A DNA stretch of 18,219 bases from an uncultured Oscillospiraceae bacterium (GCA_934515035.1 CAKSXP010000008.1:1-18219); one strand, 5' to 3'. Positions 1 through 7,721 are shown, counted from the first letter of the stretch. The notes: generated by a model from the letters alone, not told the origin. A program made the numbers and translations.

Positions 1-1032
1 ACCAAATCCTACGGTACCTCCCGTTATGTCATAACCCAGACAGCCGCGCTTATGATAGGCATCGTGCTGTTCATCCTGCTGACGGTCATCGACCTCGACA
101 TCATCGCCGACAAATGGCCGATCCTGTTTGTCTTCAACGTCGTATTTCTTCTGCTGCTGATACCCTTCGGCGTCGGCAACGAGGAGGTCGGCAACAACGG
201 CTGGATCCGTTTTCTCGGCTTTGGCATACAGCCGTCGGAGGTCGTCAAGATCGTCTATATCGTCCTCATGGCAAAGCAGATCACATACCTGAAGGAATAT
301 AAAAACCTGAACTCTCCCCTGTCGATAATCCAGCTGGGGATGCACTTCATTCTAATGTTCGGGCTTATAATCGTCGTCTCCGACGACCTTGGCAGCGCGC
401 TTGTCTTTCTCTTCATCTTCGCGACGATGCTGTTCGTCGCCGGCGTAAAGATCTACTGGTTCCTGATCGCCTTTGCCGCCGTTGCGGCCGTAACGCCGTT
501 TATCTGGGAAAACTTTCTCAGTCAGAACCAGAAGGACCGCATCATCGCGCCGTATGACCCCAGCGTCGATGCAACAGGCTTCGGCATAACCTGGCAGCCC
601 CGTCAGAGCAAGATCGCTCTTGCAAGCGGCCGCCTTACCGGCACCGGGCTCTATAACGGCACGCAGGCACAGTCAAACGCGCTTTCGGAAAAACAGTCCG
701 ACTTCATCTTCGCCGTCGCCGGAGAGGAGCTGGGACTTATCGGCTGCCTTATAATCATCACGCTGCTGCTGTGCATCATCATCCGCTGTGTATACATCGG
801 CCTCAAGTGCAACAGCACGATGGGCATGCTTGTCTGTTTCGGCGTCGCTTCGACCATCTTCTTCCAGACCTTTGAAAACATCGGAATGTGCGTCGGCCTG
901 ACGCCCGTTGTCGGCCTGACGCTGCCCTTCTTCAGCTACGGCGGCTCATCCCTGTTCTCTCTGTTCGCCGCAATGGGTCTGGTATCCGGCATAAAATACA
1001 GGCCGAAACCCACAAGATTCCGGCGAATATAG
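1..1032 (+). CDS. SEDS-family peptidoglycan glycosyltransferase (FtsW/RodA/SpoVE), 5' truncated by the window
   Basis: The reading frame is open from base 1, so the gene begins upstream; 343 residues are visible and the first ATG at 52 is internal. SEDS proteins are polytopic membrane glycosyltransferases that polymerise lipid II into glycan strands, working with a class B penicillin-binding protein in division, elongation or sporulation. Seen here: several hydrophobic segments, the IQPSE motif (bases about 226-240), SDDLGSAL (about 379-402), the long extracellular loop ending in KQSDFIFAVAGEELG, and a C-terminal block with LPFFSYGGSS, all family signatures. The Asp of DFIFA (bases 700-702) corresponds to the residue essential for polymerase activity in characterised RodA/FtsW. 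The stop codon TAG is embedded in the ribosome site of birA. FtsW, RodA and SpoVE cannot be separated from this fragment, because the N-terminus and the upstream neighbour are missing. Confidence 0.93.
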   Translation, partial: TKSYGTSRYVITQTAALMIGIVLFILLTVIDLDIIADKWPILFVFNVVFLLLLIPFGVGNEEVGNNGWIRFLGFGIQPSEVVKIVYIVLMAKQITYLKEYKNLNSPLSIIQLGMHFILMFGLIIVVSDDLGSALVFLFIFATMLFVAGVKIYWFLIAFAAVAAVTPFIWENFLSQNQKDRIIAPYDPSVDATGFGITWQPRQSKIALASGRLTGTGLYNGTQAQSNALSEKQSDFIFAVAGEELGLIGCLIIITLLLCIIIRCVYIGLKCNSTMGMLVCFGVASTIFFQTFENIGMCVGLTPVVGLTLPFFSYGGSSLFSLFAAMGLVSGIKYRPKPTRFRRI

Positions 1033-1045
1033 GAGGCTGTGCAAT

Positions 1046-2002
1046 ATGTCTCTCAAACATGATGTTTTTCTCCGCCTGTGTCAAACAGGCGGAGGCTTTA
1101 TCTCCGGGCAGGAGCTGGCGGACTCGCTGGGCGTCTCCCGTGCAGCGGTGTGGAAGGCCATCACCGCGCTTCGAAACGACGGCGCCGTCATCGAATCCGT
1201 CACTAACCGCGGCTACCGTCTTTCAGAGGGCTGTGACCTGCTCTCCGAAGAGCTCATAACCGCCTTCCTCCGTCACAGGGACATCCGCGTCTCCGTCTTT
1301 GACTGCATCGACTCCACAAACAACGAGGCGAAGCGCCGTCTCGCCGGAGGGGAGCCGGGCGCCGAGCTCATCGTCGCCTCACAACAGACTGCGGGCCGCG
1401 GACGCATGGGCCGTTCGTTCTATTCTCCGGCGGAGACCGGGCTTTACATGAGCCTCGCCCTCTCCTGCCCCGGCGGATTTGAAAGCGCGGTAAGCTCCAC
1501 CACCGCAGCAGCAGTGGCTGTTGTTCGGGCGATCGAACGGCTCACGCCCCTGCGTCCGCTGATAAAATGGGTCAACGACATTTATCTGGACGGCCGCAAG
1601 GTCTGCGGCATACTGACCGAGGGCGTAACGGATTTCGAGACCGGAGCGCTGACCGGCATAGTCGTCGGGATCGGCATCAACCTCCATACGGAGGAGTTTC
1701 CCTCGGATATCGGCGCTGTCGCCGCGTCGCTCGGTTCCTCGTCCCCCGGACGATGCGTCCTTGCCGCCGCCGTCGCCGACGAACTTGCGGACATCATCGA
1801 GGCTTATCCGGACAGGAGCTATCTGGATTTCTATCGCAGCAGGAGCCTCGTCATCGGCCGCCGCATAACCTACACCGCCGCCGGCGTTTCAGCCGATGCG
1901 GAGGCTGTCGGCATCGATGATCTCGGCGGACTTATCGTCAGAAAGGACAATGGTAAAACGCTTACTCTCTCTTCCGGAGAGATATCTCTGCGTCTGCAAT
2001 GA
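1046..2002 (+). CDS. birA: Bifunctional biotin protein ligase / biotin operon repressor BirA
   Basis: 318 residues, the usual length of two-function BirA. It activates biotin to biotinyl-AMP, transfers it to a lysine of biotin-dependent carboxylase carrier domains, and as the biotinyl-AMP complex represses biotin genes. An N-terminal winged helix-turn-helix occupies roughly residues 5-60 (GQELADSLGVSRAAVWKAI), so this is the regulatory form, not a ligase-only protein. The catalytic domain has the biotinyl-AMP loop GRGRMGR (117-123) and KWVND (174-178), which contains the lysine and Asn-Asp of the active site, then GILTEG; a small SH3-like C-terminal domain follows. The start at 1046 is set by AGGAGG at 1031-1036, which overlaps the stop codon of the SEDS gene, so the two are probably co-transcribed. 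A BirA-type operator stands before the convergent bioY gene, giving this repressor an obvious local target. Confidence 0.96.
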   Translation: MSLKHDVFLRLCQTGGGFISGQELADSLGVSRAAVWKAITALRNDGAVIESVTNRGYRLSEGCDLLSEELITAFLRHRDIRVSVFDCIDSTNNEAKRRLAGGEPGAELIVASQQTAGRGRMGRSFYSPAETGLYMSLALSCPGGFESAVSSTTAAAVAVVRAIERLTPLRPLIKWVNDIYLDGRKVCGILTEGVTDFETGALTGIVVGIGINLHTEEFPSDIGAVAASLGSSSPGRCVLAAAVADELADIIEAYPDRSYLDFYRSRSLVIGRRITYTAAGVSADAEAVGIDDLGGLIVRKDNGKTLTLSSGEISLRLQ

Positions 2003-2016
2003 CCGTAAAAGAATTT

Positions 2017-2071
2017 ACGCCCTCTCCCGAATCTTGCTTTCGCCTGCATTCGGGAGAGGGCGTCATTTTTT
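2017..2071 (+). terminator. Rho-independent terminator after birA
   Basis: A perfect 16-bp stem pairs ACGCCCTCTCCCGAAT (2017-2032) with its complement at 2048-2063 around a 15-nt loop. It is followed by TTTTTT at 2066-2071. It begins 14 nt after the birA stop. Read from the minus strand, the stem is followed by a weaker T-rich stretch, so it may also stop bioY transcripts arriving from the right. Confidence 0.92.
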
Positions 2072-2111
2072 ATATCCGTGTCTGCGGCACGGGAGAGCTT
2101 TGGTTCAAGTA

Positions 2112-2642
2112 TTATAGGTTAACATAATTTTTAATTTTGTTGGATATGTAAACTGCAAGCAGCAGCTTTACAATGTCGGGAATGACAAACGGCACGACGC
2201 ATTTCACAAGCGCCGCGGCAAAGCCGATCCCGCTCCGGCCGCTGGCATAAACGAGCGTGTACCACAGCGTGCCAAAGGCATAGCATACGATCAGCCCGAG
2301 AAAAACAGAGAGCAGCATGATAATTTTTCCGCTCCCAAAGCAGCGCGTCATTAGCCAGTAAACAAGGCCGCTGAGCAAAAAGCTGACGATATATCCGCCC
2401 GTCGCGCCGAGCAGGACGCCGATGCTGCCGCGAAAACCGGCGAACACCGGAAGCCCGACTGCTCCGAGCAGAATATACAGCAGTATCGCCAGTGTTCCGC
2501 GTTTTCCACCCAGCGTGCACAGAGCCGCGAAAACGGCAAAGGTCTGGAGCGTGAACGGAACATCCGCCGGTATGCTCAGCCACGAGCAGAGCGTAATAAG
2601 CACCGCGAACAGAGCTATATATGTCATTTCCTTTACTTTCAT
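2112..2642 (-). CDS. bioY: BioY, substrate-binding (S) component of the ECF biotin transporter
   Basis: 176 residues from the chosen start, typical of BioY, a six-helix membrane protein that binds biotin and takes it up, alone or with the shared ECF module (EcfA, EcfA', EcfT). Seen: a nearly continuous series of hydrophobic helices; the family block VPFTLQTFAVFAALCTLGGKRG close to the N-terminus; LLGAVGLPVFAGFRGSIGVLLGATGGYI in the middle; and a C-terminal segment with FVIPDIVKLLLAV, all characteristic of BioY. The frame is open a further 16 codons upstream, but ATG at 2642 is preferred because GGGGAGG lies eight bases before it and MKVKEM is a typical BioY N-terminus. No ECF energy-coupling genes are in the window. 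Regulation is probably by BirA through the operator at 2683-2716. Confidence 0.95.
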   Translation of the reverse strand: MKVKEMTYIALFAVLITLCSWLSIPADVPFTLQTFAVFAALCTLGGKRGTLAILLYILLGAVGLPVFAGFRGSIGVLLGATGGYIVSFLLSGLVYWLMTRCFGSGKIIMLLSVFLGLIVCYAFGTLWYTLVYASGRSGIGFAAALVKCVVPFVIPDIVKLLLAVYISNKIKNYVNL

Positions 2643-2661
2643 ATTCTCAGCCTCCCCGCGA

Positions 2662-2690
2662 AGGATAACATGCAGAGTGCGGATTGTCAA
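2662..2690 (-). promoter_or_regulatory. Candidate bioY promoter overlapping the BirA operator
   Basis: On the minus strand TTGACA (2690-2685, inside the operator) is followed after 17 nt by TATCCT (2667-2662). The -35 is perfect but the -10 is weak. The implied start near 2655 would leave a leader of only about a dozen bases that cuts into the ribosome site, so the real promoter may lie slightly further upstream, still within or beside the operator. Confidence 0.35.
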
Positions 2691-2716
2691 CCTCTAATTA
2701 ATTATCGGTTTACAAT
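2683..2716. promoter_or_regulatory. BirA (biotin repressor) operator upstream of bioY
   Basis: The left half ATTGTCAACC (2683-2692) and right half GGTTTACAAT (2707-2716) form a 10-bp inverted repeat with one mismatch and a 14-nt AT-rich spacer. This matches the known BirA operator pattern of TTGTAAACC and GGTTTACAA half sites with a 14-16 nt gap. It sits 41 bp upstream of the bioY start codon. On the minus strand the left half contains TTGACA (2690-2685), a possible -35 element, so bound BirA would block polymerase. That this BirA binds here is inferred from motif match and gene context. Confidence 0.88.
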
Positions 2717-2744
2717 TCTCAAATAAGCTCCGCCGTGTTTGCCC

Positions 2745-2772
2745 TTGTCAACCGATGGTATCATATGATAAT
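2745..2772 (+). promoter_or_regulatory. Candidate promoter of the GNAT acetyltransferase gene
   Basis: TTGTCA at 2745-2750 and GATAAT at 2767-2772 are separated by 16 nt and lie 43 bp upstream of the start codon at 2816. The surrounding sequence is AT-rich. This is a reasonable vegetative sigma-factor promoter. Confidence 0.55.
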
Positions 2773-2815
2773 ATACCGGCAGTCCGATAAACTCAGCTTC
2801 GGGGAGGCGGGAACA

Positions 2816-3322
2816 ATGTATATTGAAACCGGCAGAATGGTCATTCGTGATTTCATCATGGACGATCTGAGCGATATGCACGCCATTCTGGGCGATGACG
2901 AAACAATGAAAAATTGCGAACCTGCATATACCCTTGAGAAAACGGCTGAATTTCTGCGGAAGTTCTGCATAGAAAAAAGAGGCGCCGCTGCGGCTGTGCA
3001 CAGGGAGACCGGCAGAGTTATCGGCTATATTCTCTTTAACGAGTGTCTCGAAGAGGTGTATGAGATCGGCTGGTTTTTCAACAGGAATTTCTGGAGAAAA
3101 GGTTTTGCTTTTGAAGCCTGCAAAGCGGTCATCGACTATGCTTTTGACAAAATGAACGTACACAAAATATTCGCCGAGACGATAGACGGGCTCGTATCCG
3201 TTGGATTAATGAAAAAGCTCGGAATGAAACCTGAGGGAATACAGAGAAGTCAGACAAAGGATACGTCCGGTAATTGGGCAGACCTGTACCTTTACGGTAT
3301 TCTTGCGGAGGACAGACGCTGA
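2816..3322 (+). CDS. GNAT-family N-acetyltransferase, RimJ/RimL-like
   Basis: 168 residues, a single GNAT domain. These enzymes move an acetyl group from acetyl-CoA to an amine, in this branch often the N-terminus of a ribosomal protein, a small metabolite or an antibiotic; the substrate here is unknown. Seen: the N-terminal strand TGRMVIRDFIMDD common to RimJ/RimL proteins, the strand TGRVIGYILFN, then YEIGWFFNRNFWRKGFAFEACKAV. The WRKGFA stretch is the acetyl-CoA pyrophosphate-binding loop, slightly off the usual Q/R-x-x-G-x-G/A. The segment VHKIFAETI...SVGLMKKLGM is the typical C-terminal motif, although the usual Asn before the S-x-x-L-x-x-K-L-G-F pattern is replaced (DGLVSVGLMKKLGM). The frame is open upstream to 2735, but ATG at 2816 has GGGGAGG a few bases ahead and gives the standard family N-terminus. 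Confidence 0.88.
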   Translation: MYIETGRMVIRDFIMDDLSDMHAILGDDETMKNCEPAYTLEKTAEFLRKFCIEKRGAAAAVHRETGRVIGYILFNECLEEVYEIGWFFNRNFWRKGFAFEACKAVIDYAFDKMNVHKIFAETIDGLVSVGLMKKLGMKPEGIQRSQTKDTSGNWADLYLYGILAEDRR

Positions 3323-3339
3323 TGCGCGCATGATGACAA

Positions 3340-3379
3340 AAGCCCGGCTGCATAATTACAGCCGGGCTTGAACCTTTTT
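3340..3379. terminator. Terminator hairpin between the convergent GNAT and DUF975 genes
   Basis: An 11-bp perfect stem pairs AAGCCCGGCTG (3340-3350) with CAGCCGGGCTT (3359-3369) around an 8-nt loop. On the plus strand TTTTT follows at 3375-3379 after a short gap; on the minus strand the stem runs into TTTTG. A second, smaller hairpin (CCGGTC 3387-3392 with GACCGG 3398-3403) lies nearer the DUF975 stop. Together they probably separate the two converging transcripts. Confidence 0.75.
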
Positions 3380-3432
3380 ATGAACACCGGTCAGCCGGAC
3401 CGGACTTCATACTATAAAATTATAAATTCGTT

Positions 3433-4191
3433 TTACGACTCCCAGGGCGGCTTGCCGTCCGTTCCGGAACCGCCGTTATTGCGGAAATCCGCGTCGTAAC
3501 CGGGACCGGCTGACGCGCCGTCTGCAAGCGAGACATAGAACCAGACGTTTGTAAGCTCCATATACGGGCTGACCCAGAGCGTTACAAAGGGGATAATGCA
3601 GAGGATAGACCAGCCGATAAAGCTCAGGTCGAGGACAAAAAGCTCGGCCTTGTGCCCCTGCATCAGAAGCTTGCTTTCTCTTATGCACTCAAGAGCGGAG
3701 CACTCCGGATGGTCAAGCAGGATATATACCGCCATTCTGTACCGGTACGCCGCGATGATACCGGGGATGAAAAACAGCATCGACCAGAGCGCAACGAATA
3801 TGCTCATCAGAATATTGAGCCACAGCACTCTGAAAAACATTCCGAACGGGTCAAACAGATTGCCGTAGGCCGGTGCGCGGTGACGCACCGCGTTGAGACA
3901 GAACAGGCTGTAGCCAACGCCGAGGATCGTGGACATTATGCCCAGCGCCAGCACGATTATCGAGGCAGCCGGCGTGATCTCTATCTGCGGCAGAATAAAC
4001 GACGTCTCGCCGTTATATGCAGCTGTCAGCAGCATCTTCAGCTGAAGGATCTCTCCGCTGAGCTTTGCGCTGAGCAGATCCAGCACATATATTATCAGAA
4101 CATATACAAGTGTGACAAGAATGACGTTCGGCTTTGTCTGTTTTATATCGATTTTTGCATTCGCTTTCAGCGCCGCGCGATTAAGCGTCAT
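3433..4191 (-). CDS. DUF975 family integral membrane protein
   Basis: 252 residues. The function of DUF975 proteins is unknown; they are common polytopic membrane proteins of Clostridia and Bacilli. Hydrophobic segments are visible at about residues 22-41, 74-98, 115-145 and 185-210. The family signature is FFIPGIIAAYRYRMAVYILLDHP followed by SALECIRESKLLMQGHKAELFVLDLSFIGW, where the helical E-S-K-x-L-M-x-G segment precedes the last membrane helices. The last 25 or so residues are polar and rich in Gly, Asp and Pro, ending GKPPWES, a flexible tail. ATG at 4191 is supported by GGAGGG seven bases upstream. It stands alone on its strand with its own promoter (4234-4262). Confidence 0.87.
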   Translation of the reverse strand: MTLNRAALKANAKIDIKQTKPNVILVTLVYVLIIYVLDLLSAKLSGEILQLKMLLTAAYNGETSFILPQIEITPAASIIVLALGIMSTILGVGYSLFCLNAVRHRAPAYGNLFDPFGMFFRVLWLNILMSIFVALWSMLFFIPGIIAAYRYRMAVYILLDHPECSALECIRESKLLMQGHKAELFVLDLSFIGWSILCIIPFVTLWVSPYMELTNVWFYVSLADGASAGPGYDADFRNNGGSGTDGKPPWES

Positions 4192-4233
4192 ACATGTTCC
4201 CTCCGTTTCTGGATAGTTTATGTATTTTTCTGT

Positions 4234-4262
4234 ATTATATCAGTCTGCCGTGCAAAAATCAA
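4234..4262 (-). promoter_or_regulatory. Promoter of the DUF975 gene
   Basis: On the minus strand TTGATT (4262-4257) and a perfect TATAAT (4239-4234) are separated by 17 nt, ending 43 bp before the start codon at 4191. Spacing and sequence fit a standard vegetative promoter. Confidence 0.75.
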
Positions 4263-4318
4263 TGCCATCAGGTGCACGTCAACGGTTTTTTCGGGGCTTT
4301 AGCCTGCTTTTTTTGCAC

Positions 4319-4347
4319 TTGACATAACGCACACCTGAGTGTACTAT
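4319..4347 (+). promoter_or_regulatory. Promoter of nrdD
   Basis: A perfect -35 TTGACA (4319-4324), a 17-nt spacer and TACTAT (4342-4347) as -10 predict a start near 4354 and a leader of about 70 nt. The -10 lies inside the first NrdR-like box and the second box lies just downstream of the predicted start, a layout suited to repression. Confidence 0.82.
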
Positions 4348-4388
4348 ATATGTGCTAATCAACTTTACATAATCACAACATCTTGTGT
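4341..4388 (+). promoter_or_regulatory. Tandem NrdR-like boxes controlling nrdD
   Basis: Box 2, TCACAACATCTTGTGT (4373-4388), matches 13 of 16 positions of the NrdR consensus ACACWATATATWGTGT. Box 1, GTACTATATATGTGCT (4341-4356), is weaker at 10 of 16 but keeps the CTATATAT core. They start exactly 32 nt apart. Known NrdR sites come in pairs about 31-32 bp centre to centre, placing both on the same face of the helix. The nrdR gene itself is not in the window. Confidence 0.75.
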
Positions 4389-4424
4389 TTTGCGTCAGTA
4401 TACAGAAATATAGGAGGAACAGGG

Positions 4425-6758
4425 ATGACACTTACAAGTATTGTCAAAAGAGACGGGCGCACCGTTCCTTTCGATAAGCAGAAAATAGCAAATGCTATCG
4501 TAAAGGCCTTTGACGCGACCTATAAGCCCGGTCAGGAGGACGTTGCCGGGCGTCTCGCGGACGAGGTTTGCTCCACTCTTGAGGTCGAGGGCATCGAGAC
4601 GCCCGAGGTCGAGCATATACAAGATATAGTGGAGAAGGTCCTTATGGACAACGGATATGTCGCCACGGCCAAGGCATACATCCTCTACCGTTCCGAACGC
4701 AGCAAGGTGCGCGAAATGAACACCCGGCTCATGCATACCTATGAGGAGATCACCTTTTCCGACGCAAAGGATTCCGATGTCAAGCGCGAAAACGCCAACA
4801 TCGACGGCGACACCGCGATGGGCACCATGCTCAAATACGGCTCCGAGGGTGCAAAGCAGTTCTACAACATGTTTGTCCTCAAGCCCGAGCACGCCAAGGC
4901 GCACAGCGAGGGCGACATCCACATTCACGATCTCGACTTCTATACGCTCACAACGACCTGCACCCAGATCGATATAGTAAAGCTCTTCAAGGACGGCTTC
5001 TCCACCGGTCACGGCCATCTGCGCGAGCCGAACGACATCGCCTCCTATTCCGCGCTGTGCTGCATAGCGATACAGTCCAACCAGAACGACCAGCACGGCG
5101 GACAGAGCATCGTGAACTTCGACTACGGCATGGGCGACGGCGTTAAAAAGACCTTCAAGCGCCTGTACCGCCAGAATATCGCCAAGGCGCTCATGCTCTG
5201 GCACGATATCGACGATCCCGAGGATCAGGTAAAGGATATCATCGCGGAGGTCGAAAAGGAGACCGGGCTTTATCCCTGCATCGAGGGCATCGAGCCCTAT
5301 CAGGAGGCCGAACTGCCCAAGCTCATCACCGCTTTCGGCGACGAGGAGGGCATGAAAAAAGCTCAGAAAGCCGCCTATCACTATGCGTATAAGGAGACCG
5401 ACCGCGCCACCTATCAGGCAATGGAGGCCTTTATCCACAACCTCAACACGATGCATTCGCGCGCCGGTGCACAGACTCCCTTCTCCTCCATCAACTACGG
5501 CATGGACACCTCCCCCGAGGGCCGCATGGTCATGAAAAACGTAATGCTCGCCACGGAGGCCGGCCTTGGAAACGGTGAGACCGCCATATTCCCCATACAG
5601 ATCTTCCGCGTCAAAAAGGGCGTTTCCTGCGACCCCGGCGACCCGAACTACGACCTGTTCAAGCTTGCCTGCCGCGTCAGCGCCAAGCGCCTGTTCCCGA
5701 ACTTCTCGTTCGTCGACGCCCCGTTCAACCTTCAGTACTACAAGCCCGGCCATCCCGAGACCGAGATCGCATACATGGGCTGCCGTACCCGCGTTATAGG
5801 CAATGTCTATGATCCCACACGCGAGATATGCAACGGCCGCGGCAACCTCTCCTTCACCACCATCAACCTTCCCCGTCTTGCCATCAAGGCAAAGGGCGAC
5901 CTCAACGCCTTTTTCGAAGATCTCGACTCCAAGATGGAGCTTGTCATCGACCAACTCATGGAGCGCTTCGCCATCCAGGCCAAAAAGAAGGTCAAGAACT
6001 ATCCCTTCCTCATGGGCCAGGGCGTCTGGATAGACAGCGAAAAGCTCGGCTGGAACGACGAAGTGGGCGAAGTTCTCAAGCACGGCACGCTCACCTGCGG
6101 CTTCATCGGCCTTGCCGAATGCCTCAAGGCGCTCATCGGCGTCCACCACGGCGAGAGCGAAAAGGCACAGGCTCTCGGCCTTGACATCATCGCCCACATG
6201 CGCAAGCGCATGGACGACGAATGCAAAAAGACCGGTCTCAACTTCTCCCTGATAGCAACTCCCGCGGAGGGACTTTCCGGCCGCTTCGTTAAAATAGACA
6301 AGCAGCGCTACGGCATCATTGAGGGCGTAACAGACAGGGATTACTACACCAACAGCTTCCATATCCCCGTCTATTATCCCATCACCGCCTTTGAGAAGAT
6401 CCGCAAGGAAGCGCCGTACCACGCCCTGACAAATGCCGGTCACATCAGCTATATCGAGATGGACGGAGATCCGACCGACAACCTCGAGGCTTTTGAGAAG
6501 ATCGTACACTACATGGGTGAATGCGGCATCGGCTACGGCTCGATCAACCACCCCGTTGACCGCGACCCAATCTGCGGCTTCAACGGCATAATCAAGGACC
6601 AGTGCCCCGGCTGCGGACGCACGGAGGACGACGGCGTTCCCTTTGAGCGCATCCGCCGCATCACCGGATACCTTGTCGGCACGCTCGACCGCTTCAATAA
6701 TGCAAAGCGCGCCGAGGAGCATGACCGCGTTAAGCACGGCATCAGCGACATAAAATAA
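4425..6758 (+). CDS. nrdD: Anaerobic (class III) ribonucleoside-triphosphate reductase NrdD
   Basis: 777 residues, normal for NrdD. It reduces ribonucleoside triphosphates to deoxyribonucleotides by glycyl-radical chemistry, using formate or a thioredoxin-like reductant, and works only without oxygen. Residues about 3-95 form an ATP-cone (VKRDGRTVPFDKQKIANAI), the domain through which dATP/ATP sets overall activity. The barrel contains HDLDFY, NTMHSRAGAQTPFSSINYG and AYMGCRTRVIGN, whose Cys (residue 453) is probably the thiyl-radical cysteine. Near the C-terminus HPVDRDPICG and CPGCGR give the zinc-site cysteines C717, C727 and C730. RRITGYLVGTLDRFN then carries the radical glycine at about residue 748, in the usual place about 30 residues from the end. 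ATG at 4425 is chosen over the longer open frame because AGGAGG (4412-4417) is seven bases upstream. Its activase nrdG follows after one intervening gene. Confidence 0.97.
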   Translation: MTLTSIVKRDGRTVPFDKQKIANAIVKAFDATYKPGQEDVAGRLADEVCSTLEVEGIETPEVEHIQDIVEKVLMDNGYVATAKAYILYRSERSKVREMNTRLMHTYEEITFSDAKDSDVKRENANIDGDTAMGTMLKYGSEGAKQFYNMFVLKPEHAKAHSEGDIHIHDLDFYTLTTTCTQIDIVKLFKDGFSTGHGHLREPNDIASYSALCCIAIQSNQNDQHGGQSIVNFDYGMGDGVKKTFKRLYRQNIAKALMLWHDIDDPEDQVKDIIAEVEKETGLYPCIEGIEPYQEAELPKLITAFGDEEGMKKAQKAAYHYAYKETDRATYQAMEAFIHNLNTMHSRAGAQTPFSSINYGMDTSPEGRMVMKNVMLATEAGLGNGETAIFPIQIFRVKKGVSCDPGDPNYDLFKLACRVSAKRLFPNFSFVDAPFNLQYYKPGHPETEIAYMGCRTRVIGNVYDPTREICNGRGNLSFTTINLPRLAIKAKGDLNAFFEDLDSKMELVIDQLMERFAIQAKKKVKNYPFLMGQGVWIDSEKLGWNDEVGEVLKHGTLTCGFIGLAECLKALIGVHHGESEKAQALGLDIIAHMRKRMDDECKKTGLNFSLIATPAEGLSGRFVKIDKQRYGIIEGVTDRDYYTNSFHIPVYYPITAFEKIRKEAPYHALTNAGHISYIEMDGDPTDNLEAFEKIVHYMGECGIGYGSINHPVDRDPICGFNGIIKDQCPGCGRTEDDGVPFERIRRITGYLVGTLDRFNNAKRAEEHDRVKHGISDIK

Positions 6759-6775
6759 ACGCGCGTGTCAATTTT

Positions 6776-6810
6776 ACCGCGGCATCTTGAAATACGGATG
6801 CCGCGGTTTT
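6776..6810 (+). terminator. Rho-independent terminator after nrdD
   Basis: An 11-bp perfect stem pairs ACCGCGGCATC (6776-6786) with GATGCCGCGGT (6797-6807) around a 10-nt loop and leads into a short T-run, then more T-rich sequence to 6820. It begins 18 nt after the nrdD stop. It would reduce read-through into the SH3b gene and nrdG. Confidence 0.82.
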
Positions 6811-6855
6811 ATACTGTTTTCACGGCAACACTAAAATAACTGGAAGGTCATCACC

Positions 6856-7701
6856 ATGAAAAAAAGAGCTCTCTCCTTTTTCCTTGCGCTGCTGCTCATC
6901 GCATTGCTGACCACTGCCGCCTTTGCCGACGCTATCATCTTTCCGGACAACTCCTGGGACGTGGATTACTATGTCTATGTAACGACGCCCGACGGCGGCC
7001 TGAACATGCGGGAAGGCCCCGGAGTTGACTATGCGCTGATAACAACGATACCGGACTATGAACGTCTGCATGTCCTTGTTGAGAATTCAGCCAGCTGGGG
7101 ATACGTCCAATACGGATATAACTACGGCTGGGTATATCTCGGTCAGACATCAAGCGATCTTTTCAGCCTTGGCACCACCTCTGATTACTATACCTATGTT
7201 GTCTCGCCCGACGGCCATCTGAATATGCGCATCGGTCCAAGCTCAAGCTGTGACCTTATTCTGGGCATACCGACCGGGACACAGATACGCATAACCCGCG
7301 AGTGCTCCGGCTGGGGACTGACCGGCTACGATAACTTCAGCGGCTGGGTATATCTCGGCGAGACCTCGACAGCGGCCCCGACGACGTCCCCGGCCGCATC
7401 TCCGACGCCTTCTCCGACGGACGGATCCGGCGTGGCTGCGCCGAAGCCGGTCGGCTCTCCGGCTCCCGCTACACCCGCTCCGGAGGCTCCGGCTGTATCC
7501 GGCAGAGACGATACCGTCAAGGAAACCGCTCCCGCTTCCGCTGTCAAATCCCCGTTCTCCGCAGACAGCCAGAGATCCGAAAGCGAAAACCCAAAAACCA
7601 GCTCATCCATATCCAGTACGACGATGCTTGTCTCCATACTCGGCGGGCTTATAATCATTCTCGCGGCGCTGATCATCTTCATCGTGCTGCGCCATAAATA
7701 G
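6856..7701 (+). CDS. Exported, membrane-anchored protein with two bacterial SH3 (SH3b) domains
   Basis: 281 residues. A signal peptide is clear (KKR, hydrophobic core to about residue 20, AFADA near 22-26). Two SH3_3-type repeats follow at about 40-97 and 112-170. Each has the family pattern of LNMR and G-P (GGLNMREGPG; HLNMRIGPSS) and ends in GWVYLGQT or GWVYLGET. Residues 171-252 are a Thr/Pro/Ser/Ala-rich linker, and residues about 257-278 form one membrane helix ending in RHK. SH3b domains usually bind peptidoglycan or peptides, so the expected topology is SH3b pair outside, spacer through the wall, C-terminal anchor. No enzymatic domain is present. GGAAGG at 6842-6847 supports this start. 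It sits between nrdD and nrdG, with nrdG only 20 nt downstream, so it is co-transcribed with nrdG; a role in nucleotide reduction is not implied. Confidence 0.88.
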   Translation: MKKRALSFFLALLLIALLTTAAFADAIIFPDNSWDVDYYVYVTTPDGGLNMREGPGVDYALITTIPDYERLHVLVENSASWGYVQYGYNYGWVYLGQTSSDLFSLGTTSDYYTYVVSPDGHLNMRIGPSSSCDLILGIPTGTQIRITRECSGWGLTGYDNFSGWVYLGETSTAAPTTSPAASPTPSPTDGSGVAAPKPVGSPAPATPAPEAPAVSGRDDTVKETAPASAVKSPFSADSQRSESENPKTSSSISSTTMLVSILGGLIIILAALIIFIVLRHK

Positions 7702-7721
7702 AAACGGAAGTGAATCGCATA

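Noticed and set aside
9..300. Small minus-strand and second-frame open frames over the SEDS gene
   Set aside because: They lie within the conserved SEDS coding frame, which is open from base 1, and lack ribosome sites.
4281..4320. GGCT-TT-AGCC followed by a run of seven T residues upstream of nrdD, resembling a terminator or attenuator
   Set aside because: The stem is only four base pairs and lies before the nrdD promoter, with no upstream plus-strand gene to terminate; the T-run is better seen as AT-rich promoter DNA.
4395..6737. A 780-codon open frame on the minus strand, exactly opposite nrdD
   Set aside because: Its translation is a low-complexity mix of Ala, Val, Gly, Leu and Asp with no recognisable domain. 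It arises because nrdD avoids codons that read as stops on the other strand; the NrdD frame has all catalytic motifs and a ribosome site.
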